Of a DNA stretch of 64,000 bases, positions 35,027 to 45,400 are shown piece by piece; the first letter of the stretch is position 1; every line of letters begins with the position of its first letter. The DNA comes from Symbiodinium kawagutii (Eukaryota; Sar; Dinophyceae; Suessiales; Symbiodiniaceae): positions 774,644-838,643 of the forward strand of contig VSDK01024160.1 of the NCBI GenBank assembly GCA_009767595.1, given 5' to 3'. The position numbers were made by a program, and so were the translations under genes. The notes beneath the pieces were generated by a model. That model did no database searches. It saw only the letters and a program-made list of their open reading frames with translations, and was not told the origin of the DNA.

Positions 35027-36469
35027 ATGATTCATGTCAACGTGACTTTACCGAGTGGTCGGAGTGAAACCCTTTCACTTCCCCAATCCTCTACTGAAGG
35101 GGACTTGAAGATTCAGGCGCAGCAGATTTTAGGACAAAGGTTTCTGAAACTCATTGCTGCAGACGGACATATTGTGGCCGATCCTGAGAAAACACTGGAA
35201 GCTACAGGCCTTGAAGATGGAGACCATGTCACCGCTGTGGTGCTGCAACCGCAAGTCGCAGCAACAAGCTTTGCCTTCGCAATGTGGTGCACAGGGTGCC
35301 ATGGGGTGATAGCATGGGGCGATCGACGTTTTGGCGGCGACAGCTCTCAAGTCCAAGATCAGCTCCAGAGTGTGCAGCAGATTCAGACGACATGCAATGC
35401 ATTTGCTGCCGTCCTTGCAGACGGGTCCATTGTTACTTGGGGAGATCCACAGCATGGCGGTGACAGCTCTCGGGTCCGAGATCAGCTCCGGAGTGTGCAG
35501 CAGATTCAATCCACGCACTATGCATTTGCTGCCGTCCTTGCAGATGGGTCGGTTGTGACCTGGGGCACTCCGCGTTTTGGAGGCGACAGCTCTCAAGTCC
35601 AAGATCAGCTCCGGAGTGTGCAGCAGATTCAAGCCACGAACCATGCATTTGCTGCCGTCCTTGCAGATGGGTCGGTTGTTACTTGGGGCAGTCCGCATTC
35701 TGGCGGCGACAGCTCTCAAGTCCAAGATCAGCTCCAAAGTGTGCAGCAGATTCAGAAGACATGCAATGCGTTTGCTGCGGTCCTTTCAGACGGGTCCGTT
35801 GTTACTTGGGGAGATCCAGAGCATGGCGGCGACAGCTCTCAAGTCCAAGATCAGCTCCGGAGTGTGCAGCAGATTCAAGCCACGCGCCATACATTTGGTG
35901 GGGCGTTCGCTGCCGTCCTTGCAGACGAGTCCGTTGTTACTTGGGGAGATCCAGAGCATGGCGGTGACAGCTCTCGGGTCCGAGATCAGCTCCGGAGTGT
36001 GAAGCAGATTCAATCCACGCACCATGCATTTGCTGCCGTCCTTGCAGACGGGTCAGTTGTTACTTGGGGCAGTCCGCGTTTTGGGGGCGACAGCTCTCAA
36101 GTCCAAGATCAGCTCCGGAGTGTGCAGCAGATTCAAGCCACGCACTATGCATTTGCTGCCGTCCTTGCAGATGGGTCGGTTGTGACCTGGGGCAATCCAG
36201 ATCTTGGCGGTGACAGCTCGCAAGTCCAAGATCAGCTCCGGAGTGTGCAGCAGATTCAAGCCACTAACTCCGCATTTGCTGCCGTCCTTGCAGACGGGTC
36301 CGTTGTTACTTGGGGAGATCCAGAGCATGGCGGCGACAGCTCTCAAGTCCAAGATCAGCTCCGAAGTGTGCAGCAGATTCAAGCCACATGCCATTCATTT
36401 GCTGCCGTCCTTGCAGACGGATCGGTTGCTACTTGGGGCAGCACTGATAGTGGTCCCAAGTTTGTGTGA
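35027..36469 (+). CDS. Ubiquitin-like plus RCC1-type repeat protein (HERC-like), intronless
   Basis: A single 480-aa frame from ATG to TGA. Residues about 1-75 look like a ubiquitin-like fold: MIHVNVTLPSGRSETLSL, then LKIQAQQILG and a late EDGDHVTAVVL strand. Residues about 85-480 carry nine units of 41 aa built on GGDSSQVQDQL, VQQIQAT, AFAAVLADGS and VVTWG. The WG and GGDSS turns resemble RCC1 propeller blades; proteins of this layout are annotated HERC2-like in Symbiodiniaceae. No HECT domain is present, so ubiquitin ligase activity should not be assumed. The likely role is protein interaction. Units are 123 bp and nearly identical in DNA; one unit has a 4-residue insertion (TFGG) near 35,892. 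The only long intact frame in the window; no introns. Confidence 0.88.
   Translation: MIHVNVTLPSGRSETLSLPQSSTEGDLKIQAQQILGQRFLKLIAADGHIVADPEKTLEATGLEDGDHVTAVVLQPQVAATSFAFAMWCTGCHGVIAWGDRRFGGDSSQVQDQLQSVQQIQTTCNAFAAVLADGSIVTWGDPQHGGDSSRVRDQLRSVQQIQSTHYAFAAVLADGSVVTWGTPRFGGDSSQVQDQLRSVQQIQATNHAFAAVLADGSVVTWGSPHSGGDSSQVQDQLQSVQQIQKTCNAFAAVLSDGSVVTWGDPEHGGDSSQVQDQLRSVQQIQATRHTFGGAFAAVLADESVVTWGDPEHGGDSSRVRDQLRSVKQIQSTHHAFAAVLADGSVVTWGSPRFGGDSSQVQDQLRSVQQIQATHYAFAAVLADGSVVTWGNPDLGGDSSQVQDQLRSVQQIQATNSAFAAVLADGSVVTWGDPEHGGDSSQVQDQLRSVQQIQATCHSFAAVLADGSVATWGSTDSGPKFV
35339..36430 (+). repeat. Nine 123-bp coding tandem repeats
   Basis: Starts at 35339, 35462, 35585 and onward every 123 bp (135 bp for the unit with the insertion). 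Differences between units are mostly single bases, implying recent duplication or gene conversion. Confidence 0.95.
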
Positions 36470-36480
36470 AGAACTAAGCC

Positions 36481-36654
36481 ATGGATGGCGATCCAAGTTC
36501 TGTTGGCGACAGCTCTCAAGTCCAAGGTCAGCTTCCAAAAGTGCACCACATTGCCACCAGAGATGCTGCATTGGCTTTTGCAGTTGGTGGCTATGGCATT
36601 TGTTCGGGCAGTCCACTTTTTTCGTGGTTGACACGCTTTAAAGCCCCAAATTAG
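36481..36654 (+). pseudogene. Frame-shifted tenth RCC1-type unit after the stop
   Basis: In a frame different from the gene, the DNA encodes VGDSSQVQGQLPKVHHIAT, then AALAFAVGGYG and CSGSPLFSW, to TAG. This is clearly another diverged unit of the same repeat. The present stop at 36467-36469 therefore probably cut a longer repeat array. Confidence 0.7.
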
Positions 36655-36659
36655 ATGAC

Positions 36660-37140
36660 AAGTGCGTAGCCAAATTCAAAAAATCTGTAGCGGGGAGAGT
36701 TGATTAAGGGTAGATGGCACTGGGTATGATGGCTGACATCAAGGTGGCAAGTGCTAGCAATAGTGAATCATGTTAAGAATGGTCACTTTTTATATAGTTT
36801 CAAAGCTGGTAATGTGTGTTTTCTCAAATGCCAGTAAGAAAAGTCAATAATGGCATTTCATAGTGTAGTAGTACTGTAGTTCGTTGAGCCATAGTTTTGT
36901 TGGTCGCTGTTTGCACAGGAATTCTGAAAAACGTGTTGAGCAATGATTGGTGCTTGATAGTGGTCAGCAGCCCAAAAGGGCCATGCCCACAACATCCCAC
37001 CACATCCCACAACATCCAACACTGTAACACGCTTCAGACGAGTCAAATTTTTGGGTGGACACTTGCTTCCCCAAACCCATGACCTATCAGCATCTATCAG
37101 CTATTTCGAGCCAACTGGTTGGGAAACATTTGTACAGCTC
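36660..37140. other. No gene seen
   Basis: Non-coding; 'cacatcccacaacatcc' short repeats at 36984-37022. Confidence 0.4.
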
Positions 37141-37149
37141 CATTGGCAG

Positions 37150-37212
37150 CAAGACACGGCGTCCAAGCTTGACTCACCGGCGAAATCGACGTTCAGTTTG
37201 TTGGAGAACTAA
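37150..37212 (+). CDS. Candidate terminal exon
   Basis: After TTGGCAG: QDTASKLDSPAKSTFSLLEN, then TAA. Overlaps a longer frame (37055-37405) that is less protein-like. Confidence 0.3.
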   Translation, partial: QDTASKLDSPAKSTFSLLEN

Positions 37213-38139
37213 TCCAAGACAACTCCCGCAAAACCAGTATGCTGGATGGCCGAAGCCCGTCAAAGCCATGGATACCATGCTGTCCCGTGAATTTCCCATG
37301 GTTTCTCCAGTTAGCCAACCCATCCATCGAGGTTCCAAAGCCAATGAAAGCCTTGGTCTTCCGAGTCGCTTGGTGGATCCATGGCCGCTACCTTCCCATA
37401 ATTAAAGGAACTAACCGCAGCCACCAGCGCAGGTGTTTCTGGAGATTCACGGCGCATAGAATGATACTTGTTGGATCTAAATACCTGCCCTGTGCACTTG
37501 GTTAGGCCTGGCTCCTTGAACGCTTCGCTGCTATGTGCTGCCAAGATGGCTATACAAGTTGCCCTAAGTTGCTGAAACAGCGCGCTGGATGATCATCCCA
37601 GTATTTTGCCCACGTGTTTAGGAAGCGTGTTTCGTCACTGCTGTAACTGGAGCCATGTTTCTGGGCAAGCCAAGCGTACTGAGAAGGTCGTCTCAGCGGA
37701 GCATGCTGAAAATAGTGCCATTTCTGTAAGCTATACGTAGCTTTTCGAGAATTTTTCATGCGTTAACGACCGTGGGAACTGTAGCAACACTCCCTGCCCT
37801 GAACATAAAAAAGGCGTTGCGTGTTTTTGGCATTTCATATCCCAGAAATGTTTGCCCGTAATCAATGCATGGAAACCCAACTGCAAGTGATGGCCTTGCA
37901 GCCAGGGTTTCTGTAGATTCTTCCCCGGAACTAAGGATCTACCTCCGGACTCCCAACTGCGATTGTTGGTTTGTTATTTTGTTTTCTTCTGCAGTTTCTC
38001 CCTATAAAACATTATGATTCACCTCGCTTGGGAAGTGACAAGAACAATCACTTGACCAACAACCAGTGAAGAAACAGCATCCTGCCAGTAATCATGAATA
38101 AACCATTGACTCACTATTATTGAATGATCAACCAGTATT

Positions 38140-38206
38140 CATTCATTATCATTAACAAGTGGTTTGTTGACGCATAGTTTCCATAGGGGTTGAAACCACC
38201 AACCAG
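38140..38206. mobile_element. Partial family 1 element (right half)
   Basis: Retains 'attaacaagtggtttgttga' and the right end GGGGTTGAAACCACCAACCAG; left end lost. Confidence 0.6.
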
Positions 38207-38394
38207 TTAATCATTGGACCATCTATTGAGCATGAATGAGCAATGCTCCTGACCACATCCTTTGTTGCCGCCTGCCGGTGCGCCTACCGCCCACCATGCG
38301 AGGTGAGAACCTTCCCTTCAGCGAGACAACCTTTGAAATAGCGGAAGCTTGGCCATTAGCGAATCTGCAGGGTTGGCAATGGCCAAATTCCTAG

Positions 38395-38540
38395 CTGGCT
38401 GGTGGTTTCACACTGTTTTTCCCTTGTAATTATTAACAAATGGTTGGTCGACTAGCTAGAGAGATGGGTGTTTCTCAAAATATGGAAACCCCAAATGGTT
38501 GGTTGGTTAACTCATTTTGTTAAGGGTTTCCCATGTTAAG
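38395..38540. mobile_element. Chimera of a family 1 left half and a family 3 element
   Basis: GCTGGCTGGTGGTTTCACAC through 'attattaacaaatggttggt' is the family 1 left part. It is followed directly by GGGTGTTTCTCAAAATATGG and 'aagggtttcccatgttaag' of family 3. Confidence 0.6.
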
Positions 38541-38912
38541 ACGCAATACTTTTAGAGATGGTCAATTGTCAGCAGTGTTGAGTTATTGGCATATCGTTTG
38601 TAATGCGAATTTGCCAAGAATTGCCAGGGATGTGAGCAGCAATGCGGGGATATAGCCAGCAATTGAGCAATTGAAAAGATAACTACGGCACATCAGACAA
38701 AGGGCTGTTTCTGTGATTGATCTCATGCTCACAACCACTATGTAAATTGTATTGTGTGTTTTTTTATGTTTCCAGGGACGCAACCTCAGGAGCAGTGCGG
38801 TTGATCATTGAATCAGATTGTGAGTGTAGATGAACCGCACCATTCTCAGTCATCAGCCATACCTGCCAAGTACGGTGGTAAGCATATTTTCAGTATGCAT
38901 TTTTCGATACAG

Positions 38913-39120
38913 CAACAGCCAAGTGGGGATATAATTCTTGAACATGTGGTGCTCAAGAACGTAAAGCAAGTAAGTCGAAAGACAAGCGGCTATTGATGGT
39001 GATGATGCTGATGTTGGTGCTGCTACTGATCCCTGTTCACTATTGTGCCAATCCGTAGGGCAGGTTGCAAGCAGCAAGCGCTTGGAGATTTTGCGCTGCA
39101 AGAGTGCTTTCAGAAAGTCC
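38913..39120 (+). CDS. Two candidate upstream exons of the channel gene
   Basis: Exon 38913-38969 ends at a consensus CAA|GTAAGT donor and encodes QQPSGDIILEHVVLKNVKQ. Exon 39064-39120 follows GGCAG|G and encodes VASSKRLEILRCKSAFRKS, ending at GTTTGG. Both are phase 0, as is the next channel exon at 39406, so they could be the loop between S1 and S2. The S1 exon was not found. Membership in the channel gene is inference from position and phase. Confidence 0.45.
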
Positions 39121-39274
39121 GTTTGGTGTTCCCGATGTGTTTATTTTCCGGCCTAGAGCTGATGGTGCCGCATTGATTTGGATGCTTCTGAAGGGGGCAC
39201 AGTTGTGTGAACATCTAGACCCATGCTGAGAATCAACTTCTCACCCAGTGCCCAGCTAGTTTCCACCTCTCACA

Positions 39275-39390
39275 TGGCTATGGGTCAATATTAACCAACC
39301 AACTAGTGGGGGATAATGACCAACAATAATAAGGGAAACACTGGTTAATGATAGGGGAGCCAGGGGTACGGGGTTTTGACCCACCGCCAC
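39275..39390. mobile_element. Family 2 TIR element with ACAT target duplication
   Basis: GGCTATGGGTCAATATTAACC at the left, GGGTTTTGACCCACCGCC at the right; ACAT flanks both sides. It ends 17 bp before the AG|G acceptor of the S2 exon of the channel gene. Confidence 0.8.
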
Positions 39391-39405
39391 ATGCAATTTG
39401 CTGAG

Positions 39406-39468
39406 GAGTATGTGTTTTTCTCTTTCTACTTGCTGGATGTGCTCGTCCGAGTATATATTTTGGGCAGA
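39406..39468 (+). CDS. Channel exon: S2 helix
   Basis: After GCTGAG|G it encodes EYVFFSFYLLDVLVRVYILG followed by R. A hydrophobic helix with Asp then Arg is the S2 pattern of voltage sensors. The donor is GA (GACACT), phase 0. Confidence 0.75.
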
Positions 39469-42400
39469 GACACTTGGCTGAGCTTCCTGATGAGGGCTCG
39501 TCATTCCCACCCTTCAATTGGGGCTGTGCAAGGAATCCTTGGGTTTGCGAAGACAGTGGCATGGGTTTAATGGGTAAGTGTATACTGACACATGCATGTT
39601 TGTATGATTTTGTATGCATGTTGCTTCCAGGTATATGTGTTTGCGTGCATTTGACCGCGTAAAATACTGCATATCTACCCGCATGTTTCGTCACCAGCAC
39701 CAAGTACATTCAGGTGTTGGGGTCACGCTCTTCCTTTAATTGGAAAACTTTATTTACACCACATTCTGACCATACGCATTGATACGGTGCGAATGCCCAT
39801 TGATACGGTTTTGCCTTCCTTTGCCATCCTGCACAATGGTGTGCTGAAATGCCACTGACAGTCATTAAAAATGCATCAGGTACTGCCTCGGAATTTGCAT
39901 GCCGTGATTGGTGCATTTGTCCATGTATGTCCATATTTGGTTTGGTAAATGGATGGTCCTTGTATCAAACGGTTTCCGCAGCACGTGCACATTCACATTG
40001 TTTTTTTTCTACTTATCACGTGCAATAGACGGAAGATTGGACATATGTTCAGGGGTCGATTTATTCTTCACGTTTTCATTCAGGCGCTGGCAGTGACCAC
40101 AACCCACAATGGTTGATTGGAGGAGTTCATCGTAAACAGATTGCTGGTTGTCTTGGTCCACTGCCACCTGCTAACCAACCATGATAATAAGATAACACCT
40201 TTCCATTGATGGATTTGGACGAAAACAAGGGATGTGGAGACACCAAGTTGGTGCTTCCCAGTACGGTTCTACAAGCCGATTCTACTCAGGATGCTGCAAT
40301 CATTGTAACGCCTATCCAGTAGAAGCCATGCACGTCGGGGCAAGCTGTTGCGCAGCCGGTAGTGGGCCCCCAAAAGACATCGCTTTGAATCGCGTCTAAA
40401 TAAGGAGTGGCTTTTGGACCCGCTCCATGGGATCATGTACCTGAACATTTTTGATGCCTGCTTGGTGTGCCTCAACATTTTTGAGCTCTTCCTTTTCCCT
40501 CTTCTGCTGGCCGGAATCAGCCAAGACCCTTGGAAGCTGATGGTGCATTAGGTCTCAGAACTGCGGGTTGGTCTGGGGTTCTTGGCAAAGATAGGAAGTG
40601 GGGGTACCACCATAGCTATGCGCACGCCCAAATCTCCAACTAATTTTTATACAATGATATACCAACAAAAATCGGCACTTCTGACAATGTAGAACTTCAG
40701 CCTCGCTAAACTCCTCGAGATGGTGATTGAGAGAGAGAAAGAGAGACAATGTAGAACCACATATGATGTAACATAACCGCGTATTCTTAACATACTGTGG
40801 AAAAAATCCGAGCGTACACATGTATATTGCGTGCCCATTCAGGGAAGTGCGTGGACAGCCACGGGTGAATCATAAGTGTATACTCATCCATTTGGCGTCA
40901 GGCTTGCCCATGGGCTCCCTACATTTTGAATAGTAGGTCACAACAGCTATCGAACTGGCAAAACCACATTTATCTACACAATTTACATGATAGTATGGGT
41001 TCCCCATCAGTCGAGAGAATACGGTGATCACCATCCAAACTACCATTGTGATTGATTATTGTTAGCTAGTAGCCCTTCTATCAGCCTATCGGCAATTATC
41101 AACCATGATTCACCCTTAGCAATCGGAGGAAGCCAACAATCATCACCGTTCACCCTTCTTAATCACCATGGAATCAACCATTCATAACCATCAACATCAC
41201 CAGTAACCATTATTGATCATCATGAATCACCATGAGCCACTATGAACCCTCATCAATCAACCGTTTCAAAGCATCGCGAATCATATAATGACCATATATC
41301 AACCACCATTCATCACCAACCATCACTTCAACCCTCCCAGCTCCACCACCAGCACTTCACCACCCCAGCTGCACCACCCCAGCACCACCCCAGCACCACC
41401 CCAGCACCACGTGTTCCCCAGGACCAGCAGAGCAACTCCCTGCGGGTGGTGAAGCTCATGCGCATCGTGCGCACCCTTCGCATCGTCAAGGCGCTGGCGG
41501 TCTTCCGGCAGCTGCGCTTGCTGGCGCCTGGGCGGAGGATGCCAGCCATGAGGGGTGGCCCAAGGGTGGTGGCTCAAGGGTGGCTCAAGGGTGGGCAGTG
41601 ATGATTGATGAGTGATGAACTGTTACTATTGCTGCTTATGAGATGTTATGACTAGTGGTTAAGTGATGATTTTTGATGATTATTAATGCTCGTAGTGGTG
41701 AATCAAGTCGATGCTTGAGCTATTGGTTGCCGCTATGCTTAATCTGTTTGGGCACGATGATGCTGCTCGAGCCAGGAGGTGTTGGCTGATGCTGGGCTGT
41801 TTGATGGTGATAATGTGGGTCATAGTAGTCAAAGGAGGGAAGGATGATAACTTTTCAAATAATCAGTTGGAATGCCCCCAGCCGGTGGTCAAGGCTATTT
41901 GGCTAATGGATGAAGATTGAGCGAAAAAACAAACAAGCAACATGGCTAAGAATCTGCGAACTTGATTGGCGAATGGAGTAAGCTACTCTTTCATGATGAC
42001 TCTTATCCAAATGAAGACTTTTAAACCAACTAACGAGAACTAACGACTTGGGTGGCACTACTTTGCACGTGTTATTTTTCTCCGTCCGAAAATGATGAAT
42101 CAGCAGGCGACTGGCAATGCGATTGGTTCATAAGTGTTTCAAAAAGTAGACACTTAGGAATTTTGCTTATGGTTCGTAAGTGGCGACTGCAATGACTTAC
42201 CACGAAGAATTGTTCGATCAATGCACCAGCTGCCTATGTAGTTTTTTTGATTTTACATAGTGAGTGGTTAACCTGCTTACCCTGATCCATGTATCAAATG
42301 TTCACAAACATTTACCCATGAAATGATCTCAATATCTGAAAACTCAGATCGTACATGGAGTAGATGGGTTACGATGGGTGATGAATTCTGGCTAGACCCA

Positions 42401-45400
42401 CTAAACAACCTTGACCAACACAATCCACCACTTGTGGTTAAGATCAATCAATGACGTTTGTTAGCAGCTCACCGTGGTTGATGATGACTACATGATGGTC
42501 ATCACATTTTAGGGGTCATGAGCTCATGACTTGAGAATCGGGAAGGAAACGATGTTGATATAAATGTATCATTGCTGTGTTGTCACCCCCGATTCGGATC
42601 ATTAATCAATGTTTGGCAACGGATGTTATTGGCTGGTTGAGTATCATCTAACTATGGTTCATTGATTGATATATAATTGCCCAACATCGATGGTTTCAGT
42701 TATTCCCCACTTTGTGTTGTGGCAATGGTAATGCAACCCATCATTACCAACTGGAATGCCTATTTCCAATACAACAATAACAGGAATACCTTATACCTAT
42801 TGTTGACTTTTCCCTACTATTCACCATCCATCACCAACCATTGCCTACCACGATGTCCAAGTCATAGGGCCGACGTGGGTGTCCCACGGCTGTGCATCCA
42901 CGGCTGTCATGGTGCTGCTGTACTTGTGTGATGCTGGTGATCAACAGTGGTTTCCTGCGACTGCTGATTATATTTGGTTATGTGGTTGTGAAGAGTGTGT
43001 CATTTTTGAAAAATCTATGCTTTGCGAAGTTGTTGGGATGATTTCGCAAAAAAAGAGCGACATGGACCTGAAATGATGGATGATTTGGGCGCTGGAAGTC
43101 TTCAATATCCAAAAGCAGAAGATGTATGGCAAAGTTCCGATGGCTGAGACTTTGTCTCGCTGGGATTGATGGCTATTGCGAGCTTACCCTTGATGATGGT
43201 TCATCACTACCTTTTGGTGAAAATGGATTTAGATCATGCACCAGTTCCTTATTAGATGATGTAGTGTAATCAGCAACAAGAAGGGTGTCATTTTCCAGCC
43301 AGCTACTCTTACCAGAGGGCATTCAGGGACACTTGATTGCGATGAGGTGGGCACGTGCGTGGCCAGCATTGGTGCGCTCTTTTGGTCTATGGTTCTGCTT
43401 TTGGTACTGAAGTTGGGCTTCGCACTCATCATCTGCTGCCTGGCAGCTATCAGCTTGGTGCGACTTCCTACATTTTTTTGAAACATGTAGGCCTTGTAAT
43501 TTAGTTGCCAGGTTGAGCATCCGGACAGCTAGCAGATGATGATCATTTGGGAGTAGCCCTTCCAGGGATGATGCTGTTTCTTGCTGTGTGACAAGCCGTG
43601 TTCCTCACCACAAGTTGGAAATGGTTGTAAGCACTGCGATCATGGGGCTTTGCCAGAAAGGACGTTAGGTTAGGATCGGACTAAAGAATAGAAAGAAAGA
43701 TGGAGAGATAGATAGATGAACAGACAGGAGGATGGGATCGATGATTACCTACAGATGTATGGGATAGAGAGCTTGATAGGCAGATAGACAGAGGGACAGC
43801 CAGATGCAACATAACATGATACATGGGAAGACTAATGAACAGACAGAGAGGGGAAAAGAACGAAAGAAAGGAAGAAAGCAAGGACAGAAAGAAAGAAACA
43901 TAGGATGCTGGAATGGGTAGATACTATAGACAAGTACCAGTAGAAGTCTATTTACATTGCATGATCAATTGATAGATGGGCAGATTGATAGGGAGATGGG
44001 TATTCGGATAGAAAGACATGTCGAATGATCTGATCCATGCATTCAGTTCGCAGATCGAGCAACATATTCAATCAACTCGGTGGCTTTAAACATTTTTCAC
44101 TTTCCCTAGTAATCATTAGCAAATGGTTGGTTGACAAGCCTATTTTTCATAGGGGTGGTTTAACCACCACTGTCGTGTGTGCCCTTTCTTAAAGTTAGCT
44201 GCTAGGGCTTGTCCATCCCTAACGGCACAGCTCCACGGAAATGCCCTGATTTTTGCCCTTTGGCTATGGCCATTGATGACTTGGGGACCTGGGAACTGGG
44301 ATACCACCACTGTCGCAGTTCACCGGTGGTTACGTTGATGAAGGGCCAGAGGCATCATTTTCTGGCTGGTGGTTTCAAACATTTTCCTTATCATTACAAA
44401 ATGGTAGGTTGGTTGACTAATGTTTTTCATAGGGGTTGAAACCACCAACCAGATCATATTCCCTCTTTGAGGTTCGACTGGTTTACCTCTTGATCGTTGG
44501 CGATTGGCAGAATCACAGCAACCATTACACCAGCCAGCCTTGACTAATCAACAAGTTCACTGTAGCCATGTCTCAATGTGACTCACCAGCCTTGATCAAA
44601 CTTGACTAACCAATAAACTCAATATGGAACAGCCAAACGTGACTCACCAACCTTTTTGTAAACCATTTTTTGTTACTCACAGTCACCAGGAGTTGTTTGC
44701 CCAACCTGTGGTGTGAGTTGGTGCCAAGGTCAAGCTTTGCAGGGCTTCATTTTAGATACAAGCGCGGCTTGCTTGCAGGATGCTGCTCCAGAGTCATGAG
44801 ATGAGATGACCTCCCAACAGTAAAGAAATTTTGGCCAGATTGCGCATGACTTTAGCATCAGCAACGCCTGGTATATAAACAGTATGTTAGTATGTTAATG
44901 TGGCACTCACATGCGCTCAGCTGAAAACGTGCTACTTGCACAGGTTCATGTGTGTATTCTTTCATGTTTCGTATTCCGGTAGCTTGATGAACCAGATCTG
45001 GAGACAACCTGCTGTGGGAGGATGCAAGCAACACATATCAAGCACTGCTTCACGTATAGCATCGTATAGCGTTGACGGGGCTGCACTCAGCGATTCGGAT
45101 TCAGACAGTGGGCGCCACTGTTGGTTTAAAAAAAATCGTTTACGAAAGAGATGGGATTGTCCATGACAAGGTGACTCGTGAATACTATTATCAACCATTG
45201 ACCAGCCATTTCAGTACCCGACAGTCATTTCGACCCTGTGACAACCTAAGGGATTTTTATAGATTTTCAGCGGACCAGGGTGAATTCTAACTGCTAAAGT
45301 CCCGTTGCAGAGAGAATATGATATCAGGAGATATTGTATGACATGCTATGAATAAAGCACAGTACTGGAACGGGATGATGGTGGCTCAAAATCTCTAGAT

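Noticed and set aside
35129-35737. 202-codon minus-strand frame and several other frames across the RCC1-type repeats
   Set aside because: Shadows of the 123-bp repeat; the + frame has the ubiquitin-like and RCC1 motifs.
39275-39405. Idea that the TIR elements are introners that create introns
   Set aside because: In this window the elements lie inside resolved introns but their ends never coincide with the splice sites I could fix.
39278-39709. 143-codon minus frame
   Set aside because: Covers a family 2 element and the S2 exon in antisense.
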